Below, in pieces: positions 7,651 through 17,302 of a stretch of 64,000 bases of DNA. The DNA is from Euzebya sp. Lineage in GTDB: Bacteria > Actinomycetota > Nitriliruptoria > Euzebyales > Euzebyaceae. Where the stretch lies: the NCBI RefSeq assembly GCF_964222135.1, contig NZ_CAXQBR010000075.1, positions 48,595 to 112,594 on the forward strand. Direction: 5' to 3'. The notes under the pieces are model-generated. The model searched no databases, was not told the DNA's origin, and saw nothing but the letters and a program-made list of their open reading frames with translations. How positions within the stretch are numbered: position 1 is the first letter of the stretch; each line of letters opens with the position of its first letter. The position numbers and the translations under genes are program-made.

Positions 7651-8463
7651 ATGGCCCGCATGCTGCTGCGCCCGGGGTGGATCGTCACGCACCTCATCGT
7701 GATCGCGATCGTGGTGCTGTTCGTGAACCTCGGGCTGTGGCAGCTCGACCGGCACGCCGAGCGCCAGGATGAGATCGCCCGGACCGAGGCCGCGCTGGCC
7801 GGCGCGCCGGTGCCGCTCGACGAGGCCCTCGGGGCCGAGGACGTCGCGCACCGCCCGACGACGGCCACCGGGACCTACCTGGCCGACGGGCAGGTCCAGC
7901 TGAGCCCGCGATCGAACGCGGACCGGCCGGGCTATGAGGTGCTGACGCCGCTCGCGCTGGCCGACGGCCGCACGCTGGTGGTCAACCGCGGCTGGATGCC
8001 GCTCGACAGCCCGATGCCGCTGCCGCCGGCGGGCGAGGTGGCGGTGGAGGGCCGGCTCCAGCCGCCGACCACGGCTCGGCAGGTCCTGCCGCCGGGCGGC
8101 GACGTCGCGGAGCTCGTCAGCAGCGTCGACCTGGCGCGCCTGAGCGGGCAGGTGGACGACCTGGTCACCACCGCGTACCTCGAACGGGTCGACGAGGAGG
8201 CCCGCACCGCGGGCGACCTGCCGCTGCCCGCCGGCCCGGTCAGCCTCGATGCCGGCAACCACCTGTCCTACGCCGTCCAGTGGGTCGTCTTCGCCGCCGT
8301 CGGCCTGATCGGCTACCCCCTCCTCCTGCGCCGCCGGCTGCAGGACGCCGCGGGCACCGCGCCCGGTGACGGCGCCGGCCCGCCCCCGGACCCAGCCGAC
8401 GCGCCCGACGGGGACGACGCCCGGCCGGGCGGCCGCGTCGAGCGATCCGGGGTTTCGCAGTAG
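7651..8463 (+). CDS. SURF1 family cytochrome oxidase assembly protein
   Basis: This 270-residue membrane protein has the SURF1 layout. A first transmembrane helix (about residues 9-27) ends in the conserved LGLWQLDRHAER, a large extracytoplasmic domain contains GYEVLTPL and VNRGWMPLD, and a second helix (about 202-225) follows HLSYAVQWVVFA. SURF1 helps insert heme a into cytochrome c oxidase, so it implies an aa3-type aerobic respiratory chain. The C-terminal 40 residues are a Pro/Asp/Gly tail. It starts at ATG 7651 without room for a ribosome-binding site, which fits a leaderless message. Confidence 0.9.
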   Translation: MARMLLRPGWIVTHLIVIAIVVLFVNLGLWQLDRHAERQDEIARTEAALAGAPVPLDEALGAEDVAHRPTTATGTYLADGQVQLSPRSNADRPGYEVLTPLALADGRTLVVNRGWMPLDSPMPLPPAGEVAVEGRLQPPTTARQVLPPGGDVAELVSSVDLARLSGQVDDLVTTAYLERVDEEARTAGDLPLPAGPVSLDAGNHLSYAVQWVVFAAVGLIGYPLLLRRRLQDAAGTAPGDGAGPPPDPADAPDGDDARPGGRVERSGVSQ

Positions 8464-8477
8464 CCTCGCGGTTCGCC

Positions 8478-9029
8478 GTGGAGAACCTCCTGAGACTGCT
8501 GTCGCTGAACGCCGCCCGCCTCATCTTCGTGGGCAGCCTCCTGGTGGCGCTGTACGTCGGGTTGAACTGGGCCCTCGACATCGAGGCGCGGCCCGACGCC
8601 ACGTCGCTCGCCGCCGAGCGGGCGGCGGCGGAGGCCAGCGCGAGCGAGGACGCCGCGGCCGCCGCGACCCCGACCCCGACCCCGACGGCCGCCAGCGCCA
8701 CCCCGACGGCGCCGCCCACCGTCGACCCGGAGGAGCTGATCGCCGCCGCGGCACCCCCGGCGGAGACCTCGGTCCAGGTGCTCGACGCCGGCGGCGGGCA
8801 GGCCAGGGTCGACGCGGTCGTGTCCGCCCTCGAGCAGATCGGCTACGACATCGTCGCGCGGCAGAGCTCGTCGCGCGACGTCGAGCGCACCACGGTCTAC
8901 TTCACCGACGGCAACCAGCCGCAGGCCGAGGGGCTCCGCGCCCGGGACCCGCGGTTCCAGGTCGTCGAGGCGAACCAGGGCCTGTCCGACGGCGTCGACA
9001 TCCACGTCCTGGTCGGCCCGGACTTCTGA
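8478..9029 (+). CDS. LytR_C-domain membrane protein (second copy)
   Basis: This 183-residue protein parallels the one at 4782: one transmembrane helix (about residues 13-32), an Ala/Thr/Pro-rich linker to about residue 90, and a C-terminal LytR_C-like domain with TSVQVLDAGGG, LEQIGYDIV, TTVYFTDGNQPQA and a terminal HVLVGPDF. The shared C-terminal patterns make the two clear paralogues. The GTG at 8478 follows TAGCCT (8461-8466) by 11 bases, so little or no 5' leader is likely. A role at the cell envelope is probable but its partner is unknown. Confidence 0.7.
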   Translation: MENLLRLLSLNAARLIFVGSLLVALYVGLNWALDIEARPDATSLAAERAAAEASASEDAAAAATPTPTPTAASATPTAPPTVDPEELIAAAAPPAETSVQVLDAGGGQARVDAVVSALEQIGYDIVARQSSSRDVERTTVYFTDGNQPQAEGLRARDPRFQVVEANQGLSDGVDIHVLVGPDF

Positions 9030-9034
9030 GCCGG

Positions 9035-10408
9035 GTGGCGCGCACCAGCCGACGTGCGGTGCTGGGGGGCCTCGCCGCGCTCGGGGCGGCGGCGTGCACC
9101 GGACCGCCGCCGCGGGAGCGCCAGGTCGACCGTCGACAGGCCGTGGTGGTGGGCGCCGGCCTCGCGGGGCTGACCGCGGCCTTCGACCTCGAACGGGGTG
9201 GGTGGCAGGTGGAGGTGCTGGAGGCCTCCGCACGGGTCGGTGGGCGCGTGCACACGCTCCGCGGCGGGCCCCTGCCGGCCGACGCGTGGATGGAGGCGGG
9301 CGCCGACCGCATCGCCGCCGACCACGCAGCGGTCCTCCGCCTGGCCGAGGAGGTCCGCGTCCCCCTGGTCGACGCGGGTCCGCGGACCGGCCTGGACGAC
9401 GTCGTCTGCCTCGGCAGCCTCCCCACCAGGGCCCCCGGCGCGCTGTCCCCGGACGAGGCGACCGCGCTGGCCACCGCCAGGGAGGTGCTGGTCCGCTACG
9501 CCGACCCGGACGTCGTCGACGTCGCCGTGCCCGCCGCGCTCCGCGCCCTGGACCCCGATCCCCGGGTGGTCCGCCTCCTCGACGCGCAGGTCCGCGACCT
9601 GGTCGGCCACGACCTCAGCGACCTGTCCGCGGGCTTCGTCGGGACCGCGCTCGCGCCCGCCCCCGACGCCGACGGGACGTCCACGGACGCCGAGCCCCGG
9701 ACCGTCGAGGGCGGGATGGACGTCCTCGTGTCGGCGCTGGCCGACGCGCTCGCCGCGCCGGTGCGCACGAACCACGCGGTGACGGCGATCAGCCAGGGGC
9801 CCGGCGGCGCGATCGTCACCCACAGCCGCGGGCAGACGCGCGCCGACCGCGTCGTGCTGGCGGTGCCCGCCCCGGTGGCCGCGACCCTGGACCTGGGCGA
9901 CCCGGACGCGACGGCGAGGTTCGCGGCGCTCCCGACCGGGCGTGAGACCCGCGTCCTGCTGGTCTACGAGGCCCCGTCGTGGCGCGACGAGGACCTGTCC
10001 GGCCGCCTGCTCGGCGACGGGGTGGTCGGCACGACGGCTGAGTCCGCGGCTCAGCGCGAGGGGGGACCGGGGCTGCTGGTGGCGGGTGCCGTCGGCGGCC
10101 AGGCCGTCCGGCTGGTCGCGCTCGCCGAGGCCGTGGGCGCCGTCAAGGCCGCTGTCGACGCCTGCATGCCCGCCGCGCCGTTCGCCGCCGCCCGGCCCGC
10201 GGTGACGGGCGCGGGGCACGACGAGCCGTGGGCGCTCGGCGGCCGCCCGGGGCACTCCCCGGCCACGTGGGGCACCCGCGCCGCCCTGGCCCAGCCGATC
10301 GGCCTGGGGCACGTCGCCGGCGACCACACGGGCACGCGCCCGGGGACCCTCGACGCCGCGGTCGAGTCGGGCCGTCGGGCGGCGGCGGAGGTCCTGGCGA
10401 CCCGCTGA
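9035..10408 (+). CDS. Tat-exported FAD-dependent amine oxidase-like protein
   Basis: The 457-residue protein starts at GTG 9035, 5 bp after the LytR_C stop. Residues 4-20 are a twin-arginine signal (TSRRAVLGG) ending in a lipobox-like AAAC, so it may be a Tat-exported lipoprotein. The FAD-binding motif VVVGAGLAGLTAAFDLE is followed by EASARVGGR, the classic monoamine oxidase fingerprint. The C-terminus has AGDHTGTRPGTLDAAVESG, where FAD contacts are conserved in the family. It probably oxidises an amine or related substrate outside the membrane; the substrate is unknown. It may be co-transcribed with the gene upstream. Confidence 0.82.
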   Translation: MARTSRRAVLGGLAALGAAACTGPPPRERQVDRRQAVVVGAGLAGLTAAFDLERGGWQVEVLEASARVGGRVHTLRGGPLPADAWMEAGADRIAADHAAVLRLAEEVRVPLVDAGPRTGLDDVVCLGSLPTRAPGALSPDEATALATAREVLVRYADPDVVDVAVPAALRALDPDPRVVRLLDAQVRDLVGHDLSDLSAGFVGTALAPAPDADGTSTDAEPRTVEGGMDVLVSALADALAAPVRTNHAVTAISQGPGGAIVTHSRGQTRADRVVLAVPAPVAATLDLGDPDATARFAALPTGRETRVLLVYEAPSWRDEDLSGRLLGDGVVGTTAESAAQREGGPGLLVAGAVGGQAVRLVALAEAVGAVKAAVDACMPAAPFAAARPAVTGAGHDEPWALGGRPGHSPATWGTRAALAQPIGLGHVAGDHTGTRPGTLDAAVESGRRAAAEVLATR

Positions 10409-10429
10409 ACCGGCGCGGGTGCCCGCCGC

Positions 10430-12943
10430 TCAGCTGCGGTCGGCCGCCCGGGCCCGGAGGGCGCGGAGGGTCGCGTCGCGGCTCTCCGACACCGTGCGCC
10501 CGGCGACGGCGGGCAGGTCGGATGCCAGGGCCCGGTCGGCAGCGGCCACGACGGCGTCGTCGACGATGGCGGAGGGGTAGAGCGCCTCGGTCATGGTGAG
10601 CGCCTCCTCGACGTTCGCGTGGGCCCACAGGTCGGCGAGCGCGTCCACCCAGCGGCCCTCCGCGTACTCCGCCAGCAGCTCCTGCTGCTCGACCTGCCAG
10701 AACCCGCTCAGGATCGCCCGGCGCGTGTGCAGGGTGGTGGAGCGGTCGAGGGCGGTCTCCCATGCCGCCGCCTTCGCCTCGGCCAGCGGTCGCGCCGCAC
10801 GCGCCGCCGCGGCACCGCGGCGACCGACGTCGGTGGGGTCGCGCTCGAGCTCGGCGTCGATCGCCGCGGCGTCGACGTGGCCGCCGGCTGCCAGGTGCCC
10901 GAGGACGTACCAGCGCAGGTCGTGGTCGACGGCGAGCCCCTCGAGGGTCGTCGACCCGTCGAGCAGCCCCGCGCCGAAGGCCGGGTCGGTCCGCGTCGCC
11001 ACCAGCGTGCGGACCCACACCAGCTGGGCGTCCGAGCCGGGCTCGGCCTCGCCGAGCTGGCCGCGGGCGAGGTCGGCGAGGGCCGCGCGCATCGCGTCGC
11101 GGTTCTCCGGTGCGCCGTAGCGGTCCGCGCACGCGGTGGCCTGGCGGAGCAGGGTCTGCATCACGCTGATGTCGGTCTCCACGGGACCGTGGTGGGCGAC
11201 CAGCTCGGCGAAGCGCCGCGCGGCCAGCTCGGCGTCGCGGGTGGCGTCCCACAGCGAGCTCCAGCACACCGCGCGCGCGACGCTGCCCTGGAGCGTGCCG
11301 AGGCCGGCTTCGAGGGTCTGCACCGAGCGCTCGTCGAGGCGGACCTTCGCGTACGCCAGGTCGTCGTCGTTGACGAGCAGGAGCGCGGGACGTGGTCGAC
11401 CCGCCAGCGCGTCGACGACCGTCGCGGCGCCGTCGACGTCGGTCTCGACCACGTCGGTGCGGACCAGGCCGTCGGGGCCGGTGTCGTACAGGCCGATGCG
11501 CAGGCGGTGCGGGCGGAGGGTGGGGTGGTCCGCCGGCGCGTCCTGGGTGATCGTCACCGACGTCATCACGTCGTCCGGTCCGGTCTCGATGGTCGCGGCG
11601 ATGGTCGCCACGCCCGCCGTCTGCAGCCACGTCGCCGCCCACGGGGTCAGGTCACGACCGGACGGGCCCTCGAGCGCGGCCAGGAAGTCCGCGAGCGTCG
11701 CGTTGTCCCACTCGTGGGCGTCGAAGTAGCTGCGCAGCCCCTCGACGAAGGGGTCCGCGCCGACCCAGGCGTGGAGCTGCTTCAGAACGCTCGCGCCCTT
11801 CGCGTAGGTGATGCCGTCGAAGTTGGCCATGACCGACTGGGTGTCGACGGCGTCCGCCACGATCGGGTGGGTGGAGGGGAGCTGGTCCTGGGCGTACGCC
11901 CAGGCCTTCACGGAGTGGGCGAAGTCCGCCCAGGAGTCCTCGCCGAAGCGGGTGGCCTCGGCGACGGCGGTGTGGGCGATGAACGTCGCGAAGGACTCGT
12001 TCAGCCACAGGTCGTCCCACCAGCGCATGGTGACGAGGTCGCCGAACCACATGTGGGCCATCTCGTGGAGGATCGTGTTGGCCCTGGACAGCCTCGCGGC
12101 GTTCGTGACCCGCGACCGGAAGACGTAGCGCTCGCTGAACGTCACGCAGCCCGGGTTCTCCATCGCGCCGAAGTTGAACTCCGGCACGAACAGCTGGTCG
12201 TACTTGCCGAAGGGGTAGGGCCGGTCGAAGGTCGCGGCGAACCAGTCCAGACCCTGGCGGGTCAGCTCGAGGACCTCGTCGGGGTCGAGGTGCTCGGCGA
12301 GGGAGCGTCGGCAGTAGACCCCGAGCGGGATGCCGCGGTGCTCGGCGGTGACGCGGTGGTAGGGCCCCGCGACCACCGCGGTGATGTAGGTGGGGAGGGG
12401 CGGGGTCCGCTCGAAGGTCCACCGGCCTGCCTCACCCGCGTCGGGGCGGTCGGTGACGGTGCCGTTGGACACGACCTCCCACCCGGCCGGCGCGTGGACG
12501 GCGAGCTCGAACGTCGCCTTCAGGTCGGGCTGGTCGAAGCACGCGAAGACGCGGTGGGCCTCGAAGGGCTCGAACTGGGTGTAGAGGAAGACCTGGTCGT
12601 CGACCGGGTCGACGAAGCGGTGCAGACCCGCCCCCGCCGTGCTGTACGGGCAGCGGGCGGTGACCACGACCTCGTTGCGCTCGGCGAGGTCGGTGAGGTG
12701 CAGCTGCCCGCGCTCGTGGCGGACCGGCACGTCGACGCCGTCGACGGTGACCGACTCCACCGCCACCGCGTCGAGGTCGAGGAACGTGGCCGCGCCCTCG
12801 CGGGCGGTGAAGGTGACCCGGGTCGTGGATCCGAACGTCGACGGGTCCCCGTCGGCGACGTCGAGCTCGACGTGGTAGGCGACGTCGGAGATCGACGCCG
12901 CGCGGGCTCGGGCGTCCTCACGCGTGAGGTTCGTGGCGGTCAC
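10430..12943 (-). CDS. pepN: Aminopeptidase N (M1 metallopeptidase)
   Basis: This 837-residue cytosolic zinc aminopeptidase removes N-terminal residues from peptides. The exopeptidase motif GAMEN is near residue 257; the zinc motif HEMAH (HExxH) near 292 is completed by the glutamate in NESFATF near 313. The long helical C-terminal ERAP1-like domain is complete. The GTG start is preceded by GGGGAGG with 4-base spacing. It converges on the flavin oxidase gene with a 21-bp gap. Length and motifs match actinobacterial PepN closely. Confidence 0.95.
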   Translation of the reverse strand: MTATNLTREDARARAASISDVAYHVELDVADGDPSTFGSTTRVTFTAREGAATFLDLDAVAVESVTVDGVDVPVRHERGQLHLTDLAERNEVVVTARCPYSTAGAGLHRFVDPVDDQVFLYTQFEPFEAHRVFACFDQPDLKATFELAVHAPAGWEVVSNGTVTDRPDAGEAGRWTFERTPPLPTYITAVVAGPYHRVTAEHRGIPLGVYCRRSLAEHLDPDEVLELTRQGLDWFAATFDRPYPFGKYDQLFVPEFNFGAMENPGCVTFSERYVFRSRVTNAARLSRANTILHEMAHMWFGDLVTMRWWDDLWLNESFATFIAHTAVAEATRFGEDSWADFAHSVKAWAYAQDQLPSTHPIVADAVDTQSVMANFDGITYAKGASVLKQLHAWVGADPFVEGLRSYFDAHEWDNATLADFLAALEGPSGRDLTPWAATWLQTAGVATIAATIETGPDDVMTSVTITQDAPADHPTLRPHRLRIGLYDTGPDGLVRTDVVETDVDGAATVVDALAGRPRPALLLVNDDDLAYAKVRLDERSVQTLEAGLGTLQGSVARAVCWSSLWDATRDAELAARRFAELVAHHGPVETDISVMQTLLRQATACADRYGAPENRDAMRAALADLARGQLGEAEPGSDAQLVWVRTLVATRTDPAFGAGLLDGSTTLEGLAVDHDLRWYVLGHLAAGGHVDAAAIDAELERDPTDVGRRGAAAARAARPLAEAKAAAWETALDRSTTLHTRRAILSGFWQVEQQELLAEYAEGRWVDALADLWAHANVEEALTMTEALYPSAIVDDAVVAAADRALASDLPAVAGRTVSESRDATLRALRARAADRS

Positions 12944-13030
12944 TGCGCCTCCCCTGGGGCTGCGATGGGCGGCGCCGGAAGGCTAGTCGGCCGGGACCCC
13001 CGTCGCCCTCGCCGGACCAGCCCCGGCGCA

Positions 13031-13591
13031 TCAGCCCCGGCGGGCGACCGCGGCGCGCTCGCGGGCCGCACGGGCCGCGACGGTGGTGAGCACCGCCATG
13101 GCGGCGTCGAGTCGGCCGTGGCGGTCGTCGGCGAGCGCATCGACGAAGAGGCAGTCGGCCGTCGCCTCCAGCCGGCGGATCGCGATCGTGGCGTCCCGTG
13201 CGGCGTGGCGGTCGCGCGGGCGCGCGGTCACCTGCAGCTGGGCGTCGTCGACGGCGCTGGCGCCCGCGCGGAGCGCCTCCACCGCGGCGGCGGTGGTGCG
13301 GCAGGTGTCCACGGCGTCGCGGGCGGCCGGCTCAACCGCGTGCACCTGCGCGGTCTGCTCCGCGACCTGCGCCCACACCGCGCAGAGCGCGTCGATGTCG
13401 CCGAACAGGTCGTGGTAGGCCACCTCGAGCGTCAGCCCGTGCGCCAGGGCGATCCCCTCCCAGCACGTCTCGAGGAGGACCCGCGCGACCTCGTCCCGGT
13501 AGGTGTGGCCGAGGCTGGTGCACCCGACGTCGAGCGCCCGCGCGATGCGGTCCAGCCGGTCGAGCACCGCGGTGAGGTCGTCGTCGCGCAC
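13031..13591 (-). CDS. Hypothetical helical protein
   Basis: I do not recognise this 186-residue protein. It is predicted to be almost entirely alpha-helical, without membrane segments or signal peptide, and opens with a leucine-spaced helix (LTAVLDRLDRIARAL). It has three scattered cysteines and several His/Asp pairs in the middle third. The GTG at 13591 is preceded by GGTGAGG; a longer frame from 13648 adds only a low-complexity Arg/Gly stretch. It sits between sigH and pepN on the same strand, 65 bp from sigH, and could be a sigma-associated helical protein, but nothing in the sequence proves that. Confidence 0.55.
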   Translation of the reverse strand: MRDDDLTAVLDRLDRIARALDVGCTSLGHTYRDEVARVLLETCWEGIALAHGLTLEVAYHDLFGDIDALCAVWAQVAEQTAQVHAVEPAARDAVDTCRTTAAAVEALRAGASAVDDAQLQVTARPRDRHAARDATIAIRRLEATADCLFVDALADDRHGRLDAAMAVLTTVAARAARERAAVARRG

Positions 13592-13655
13592 GACCTCACC
13601 GTACCGCCGGCGTCCACCGCCGGTCGATGGTCGATGACATGACGTCAACGCGGGA

Positions 13656-14279
13656 TCACGCAGCGTGGTCGCGGGCGCGCGCGTGGCGGAGGGGACCGTC
13701 CAGCTTGCGCCGGATCCGCTGCCTGGCGTTGTCGATGGCCTTGTCGGTCACCCCCAGCGCCTCGGCGATCTCGGCGTACCGGTGCCCGTCCGCCAGACCG
13801 GCCAGGACGGCCACCTCGAGGTCGCTCAGCAGCTGGCGGACGACCCTGCCCACGACCTCCGCCTCGGCCCGTCGGATCAGGTCCTCCGCGGGATCGCCCG
13901 ACCCGGGCCGGTCCGCGGGGAGGGGCAGGTCGGGGTGGAGGGGCACCGCGGCGTTGAGCAGCAGGTGCTTGTCCCGGGTCGCCGCCCGCACCGCGGTCAG
14001 GATCTGGCGGACGACGCAGAGCTCGGCGAAGGTGCGGAACGACGCCGGGCGCCCATCGACCCCGTCGGGCGCGAAGTCCCGGATGGCCTTGTACAGCCCG
14101 ACCATCCCCTCCTGGACCACGTCGTCGCGGTCCGCGCCGGCGAGGTGGTAGCGCCGGGCTCGCGCCCGGACCACCGGCCGGTAGCGGACGAGGAGGGCGT
14201 CGAGTGCGACCCCGTCGCCGCGCCGGGCGCGCACGACCAGCTCCTCGTCGCGCACACCGGACTGCGCGGGTGCGTCCAT
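13656..14279 (-). CDS. sigH: RNA polymerase sigma factor, SigH/Spo0H type
   Basis: This 207-residue sigma-70 family factor contains region 2 with YRPVVRARARRYHLAGADRDDVVQEGMVGLYKAIRDF, nearly the Bacillus Spo0H (SigH) signature. Region 4 near the C-terminus has YAEIAEALGVTDKAIDNARQRIRRKL, whose TDKAIDNA segment is also characteristic of that group. It therefore looks like a stationary-phase/transition sigma factor rather than an ECF sigma. Both GTG 14282 and ATG 14279 could start it. Its place after cysS and rlmB mirrors the cysS-rlmB-sigH order of Bacillus. No anti-sigma gene is obvious nearby. Confidence 0.85.
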   Translation of the reverse strand: MDAPAQSGVRDEELVVRARRGDGVALDALLVRYRPVVRARARRYHLAGADRDDVVQEGMVGLYKAIRDFAPDGVDGRPASFRTFAELCVVRQILTAVRAATRDKHLLLNAAVPLHPDLPLPADRPGSGDPAEDLIRRAEAEVVGRVVRQLLSDLEVAVLAGLADGHRYAEIAEALGVTDKAIDNARQRIRRKLDGPLRHARARDHAA

Positions 14280-14301
14280 CACTCGGGCAACCCTACGCGG
14301 C

Positions 14302-15089
14302 TCAGCCAGTCGCGGCGGCCCGCGCCAGGTGGCGGCGCCGCCACTCGAAGGCGGCGACCGCGGTGGCCGTCGAGGCGTTCAGCGAGTCGAGCCGCCCCGC
14401 CATCGGGATGGCGACCAGCGCGTCCGCCTGCTCGGCGACGAGCCGCGACAGGCCTCGGCCCTCCTCCCCCACGACCAGCGCCACCCGCTCGTCCATGAGG
14501 GGGGCGTCCCACACCGTCCACTCGGCCTCGCCCGCCAGGCCGAGGGTCCACAGGCCGGCGTCGCGCAGCGTCGCGAGGGCCCGGGCGATGTTCGTGACGC
14601 GGACCACCGGCAGCCAGGACAGCGCGCCAGCGCTGGCCTTCTCCGCCGCGGGGGACGGTCCTGCCGCCCGCTTGTCGCGGATGACCACACCGCCGGCCCC
14701 GGCCTGCTCGCTGACGCGCACGATCGCCCCGAGGTTGCGGGGGTCGGTCACCCCGTCGACGACCACGACGAGATCCGCGCCGGCGACGTCGGCCAGGTCG
14801 GCGTACGCGAACGGCTCGGCGACGGCGACGACGCCCTGGTGGCGCACCTCCCCCGCCATGGCATCGAGCTCGTCGCGGGTGGCGGCACGGACGTCCAGGC
14901 CCGCCTGGCGGGCCTGCTCCGCCAGGTCGTCGAGGGTCCCGCCGCCGCGCCGATCGACCACGACCCACCGGAGGGCGCGCCCGGCGCGCAGCGCCTCCGC
15001 GACCGGCTGGCGACCAGGGATGACCTCGAGCGCGGGCTCGTCGTCGGCACCGCCGCCGCGCTGCGGTCGTCCGCCCCTGCGCGGCCTGC

Positions 15090-15093
<4 letters not shown>
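14302..15093 (-). CDS. rlmB: 23S rRNA (guanosine-2'-O)-methyltransferase RlmB-like (SpoU/TrmH family)
   Basis: This 263-residue protein has the RlmB architecture: a basic N-terminal tail, an L30e-like RNA-binding domain (PGRQPVAEALRAGRALRWVV) and a C-terminal SpoU domain with a trefoil knot. The SpoU motifs are visible as VTDPRNLGAIVR, VALVVGEEGRGLSR and IPMAGRLDSLNASTATAVAAFE. It probably methylates the ribose of a G in domain V of 23S rRNA. The GTG start overlaps the cysS stop as GTGA, indicating translational coupling. Confidence 0.92.
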
Positions 15094-16472
<1,379 letters not shown>

Positions 16473-16602
16473 GGCAGGTCGCAGCGTACGCGGTGGTCGA
16501 CCGCACGCCGCGCGCTACCCTCTCGCGGTCTGATGTCGGTGCCCTCGGCCTCCCAGCGGGTCAGGGCTCAAGGAGCGGCCGGCGGCGGCCGATGGGGTCT
16601 GC

Positions 16603-16794
16603 ATGCACCAGCAGGTGAACCGCCAGTCCGTGCGCGAGCGCGTCCGGACCGAGCGCGTCGTGCGCCGCATCGAGCGCCAGCGCTACGGGCAGAGCACCCG
16701 GGACTTCCACCGCCGGCAGCGCCTGCAGCGCGTCGCCTTCGGGCTGCTCGTCGCGGTGGTCGCCCTCAGCGCGCTGGCGCTCGCCGTCAGCTGA
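16603..16794 (+). CDS. Small single-pass membrane protein
   Basis: This 63-residue ORF has a strongly basic amphipathic N-terminal half (many Arg) and a C-terminal transmembrane helix at about residues 46-62. Such topology fits a small inner-membrane or divisome-associated protein with its basic part in the cytosol. A TACCCT box (16516-16521) provides a promoter on this strand; a GGGG precedes the ATG by 5 bases. It is on the strand opposite its neighbours and its stop overlaps the ispF 3' end. No family was recognised; gene status rests on topology and the promoter. Confidence 0.5.
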   Translation: MHQQVNRQSVRERVRTERVVRRIERQRYGQSTRDFHRRQRLQRVAFGLLVAVVALSALALAVS

Positions 16795-17302
16795 CCTCGG
16801 GGTCGGCGGGCACCAGCAGCGCGACCGCGACGCAGGCGATCCCCTCGCCCCGGCCGATGGCCCCCAGCCGATCCGTCGTGGTCGCCTTGACCGAGACCGC
16901 GCCCTCGGCGACGCCGAGCAGACCGGCGATGCGGGTGGCCATCGCCTCGCGGTGCGCGGCGAGCCGCGGCCGCTGCGCGACGACGGTCAGGTCGACGTTG
17001 CCGACCGCGAGCCCGCGGCCCCCGAGCTCGGCCACCGCCGCCTGCACGAACGTCGCGCTGTCCGCGCCCGCGGTCTCCGGGCGGTCCACCCCGACGAGGC
17101 CCCCGAGGTCACCGGCACCGGCCGCGCCCAGCAGCGCGTCGACCAGGGCGTGGAGCACCACGTCGGCGTCGCTGTGGCCCGCCAGGGGCGGACCGGGGAC
17201 CACCACGCCACCGAGCACGAGCGGGCGAGCCGCGTGCGCATCGTCGGGGGTCTGGACGTCGAAGGCGTGGACGTCGAGCCCCTGGCCGATGCGCACGCTC
17301 AC
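16787..17302 (-). CDS. ispF: 2-C-methyl-D-erythritol 2,4-cyclodiphosphate synthase
   Basis: This 171-residue enzyme of the non-mevalonate isoprenoid pathway makes the cyclic diphosphate intermediate. The zinc ligands appear as GLDVHAF and the later AGHSDADVVLHA; SVKATTTDRLGAIGRGEGI is the C-terminal substrate-binding signature. The protein is a full-length stand-alone IspF, not an IspDF fusion. The GTG start overlaps the PIN/TRAM stop as GTGA, so it is translationally coupled. ispD, often the neighbour, is not here. Confidence 0.96.
   Translation of the reverse strand: MSVRIGQGLDVHAFDVQTPDDAHAARPLVLGGVVVPGPPLAGHSDADVVLHALVDALLGAAGAGDLGGLVGVDRPETAGADSATFVQAAVAELGGRGLAVGNVDLTVVAQRPRLAAHREAMATRIAGLLGVAEGAVSVKATTTDRLGAIGRGEGIACVAVALLVPADPEVS

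Noticed and set aside
10619..13642. A 1007-codon plus-strand open frame across pepN
   Set aside because: It runs opposite the catalytic motifs of aminopeptidase N and the helical hypothetical; third-position GC is far better on the minus strand.
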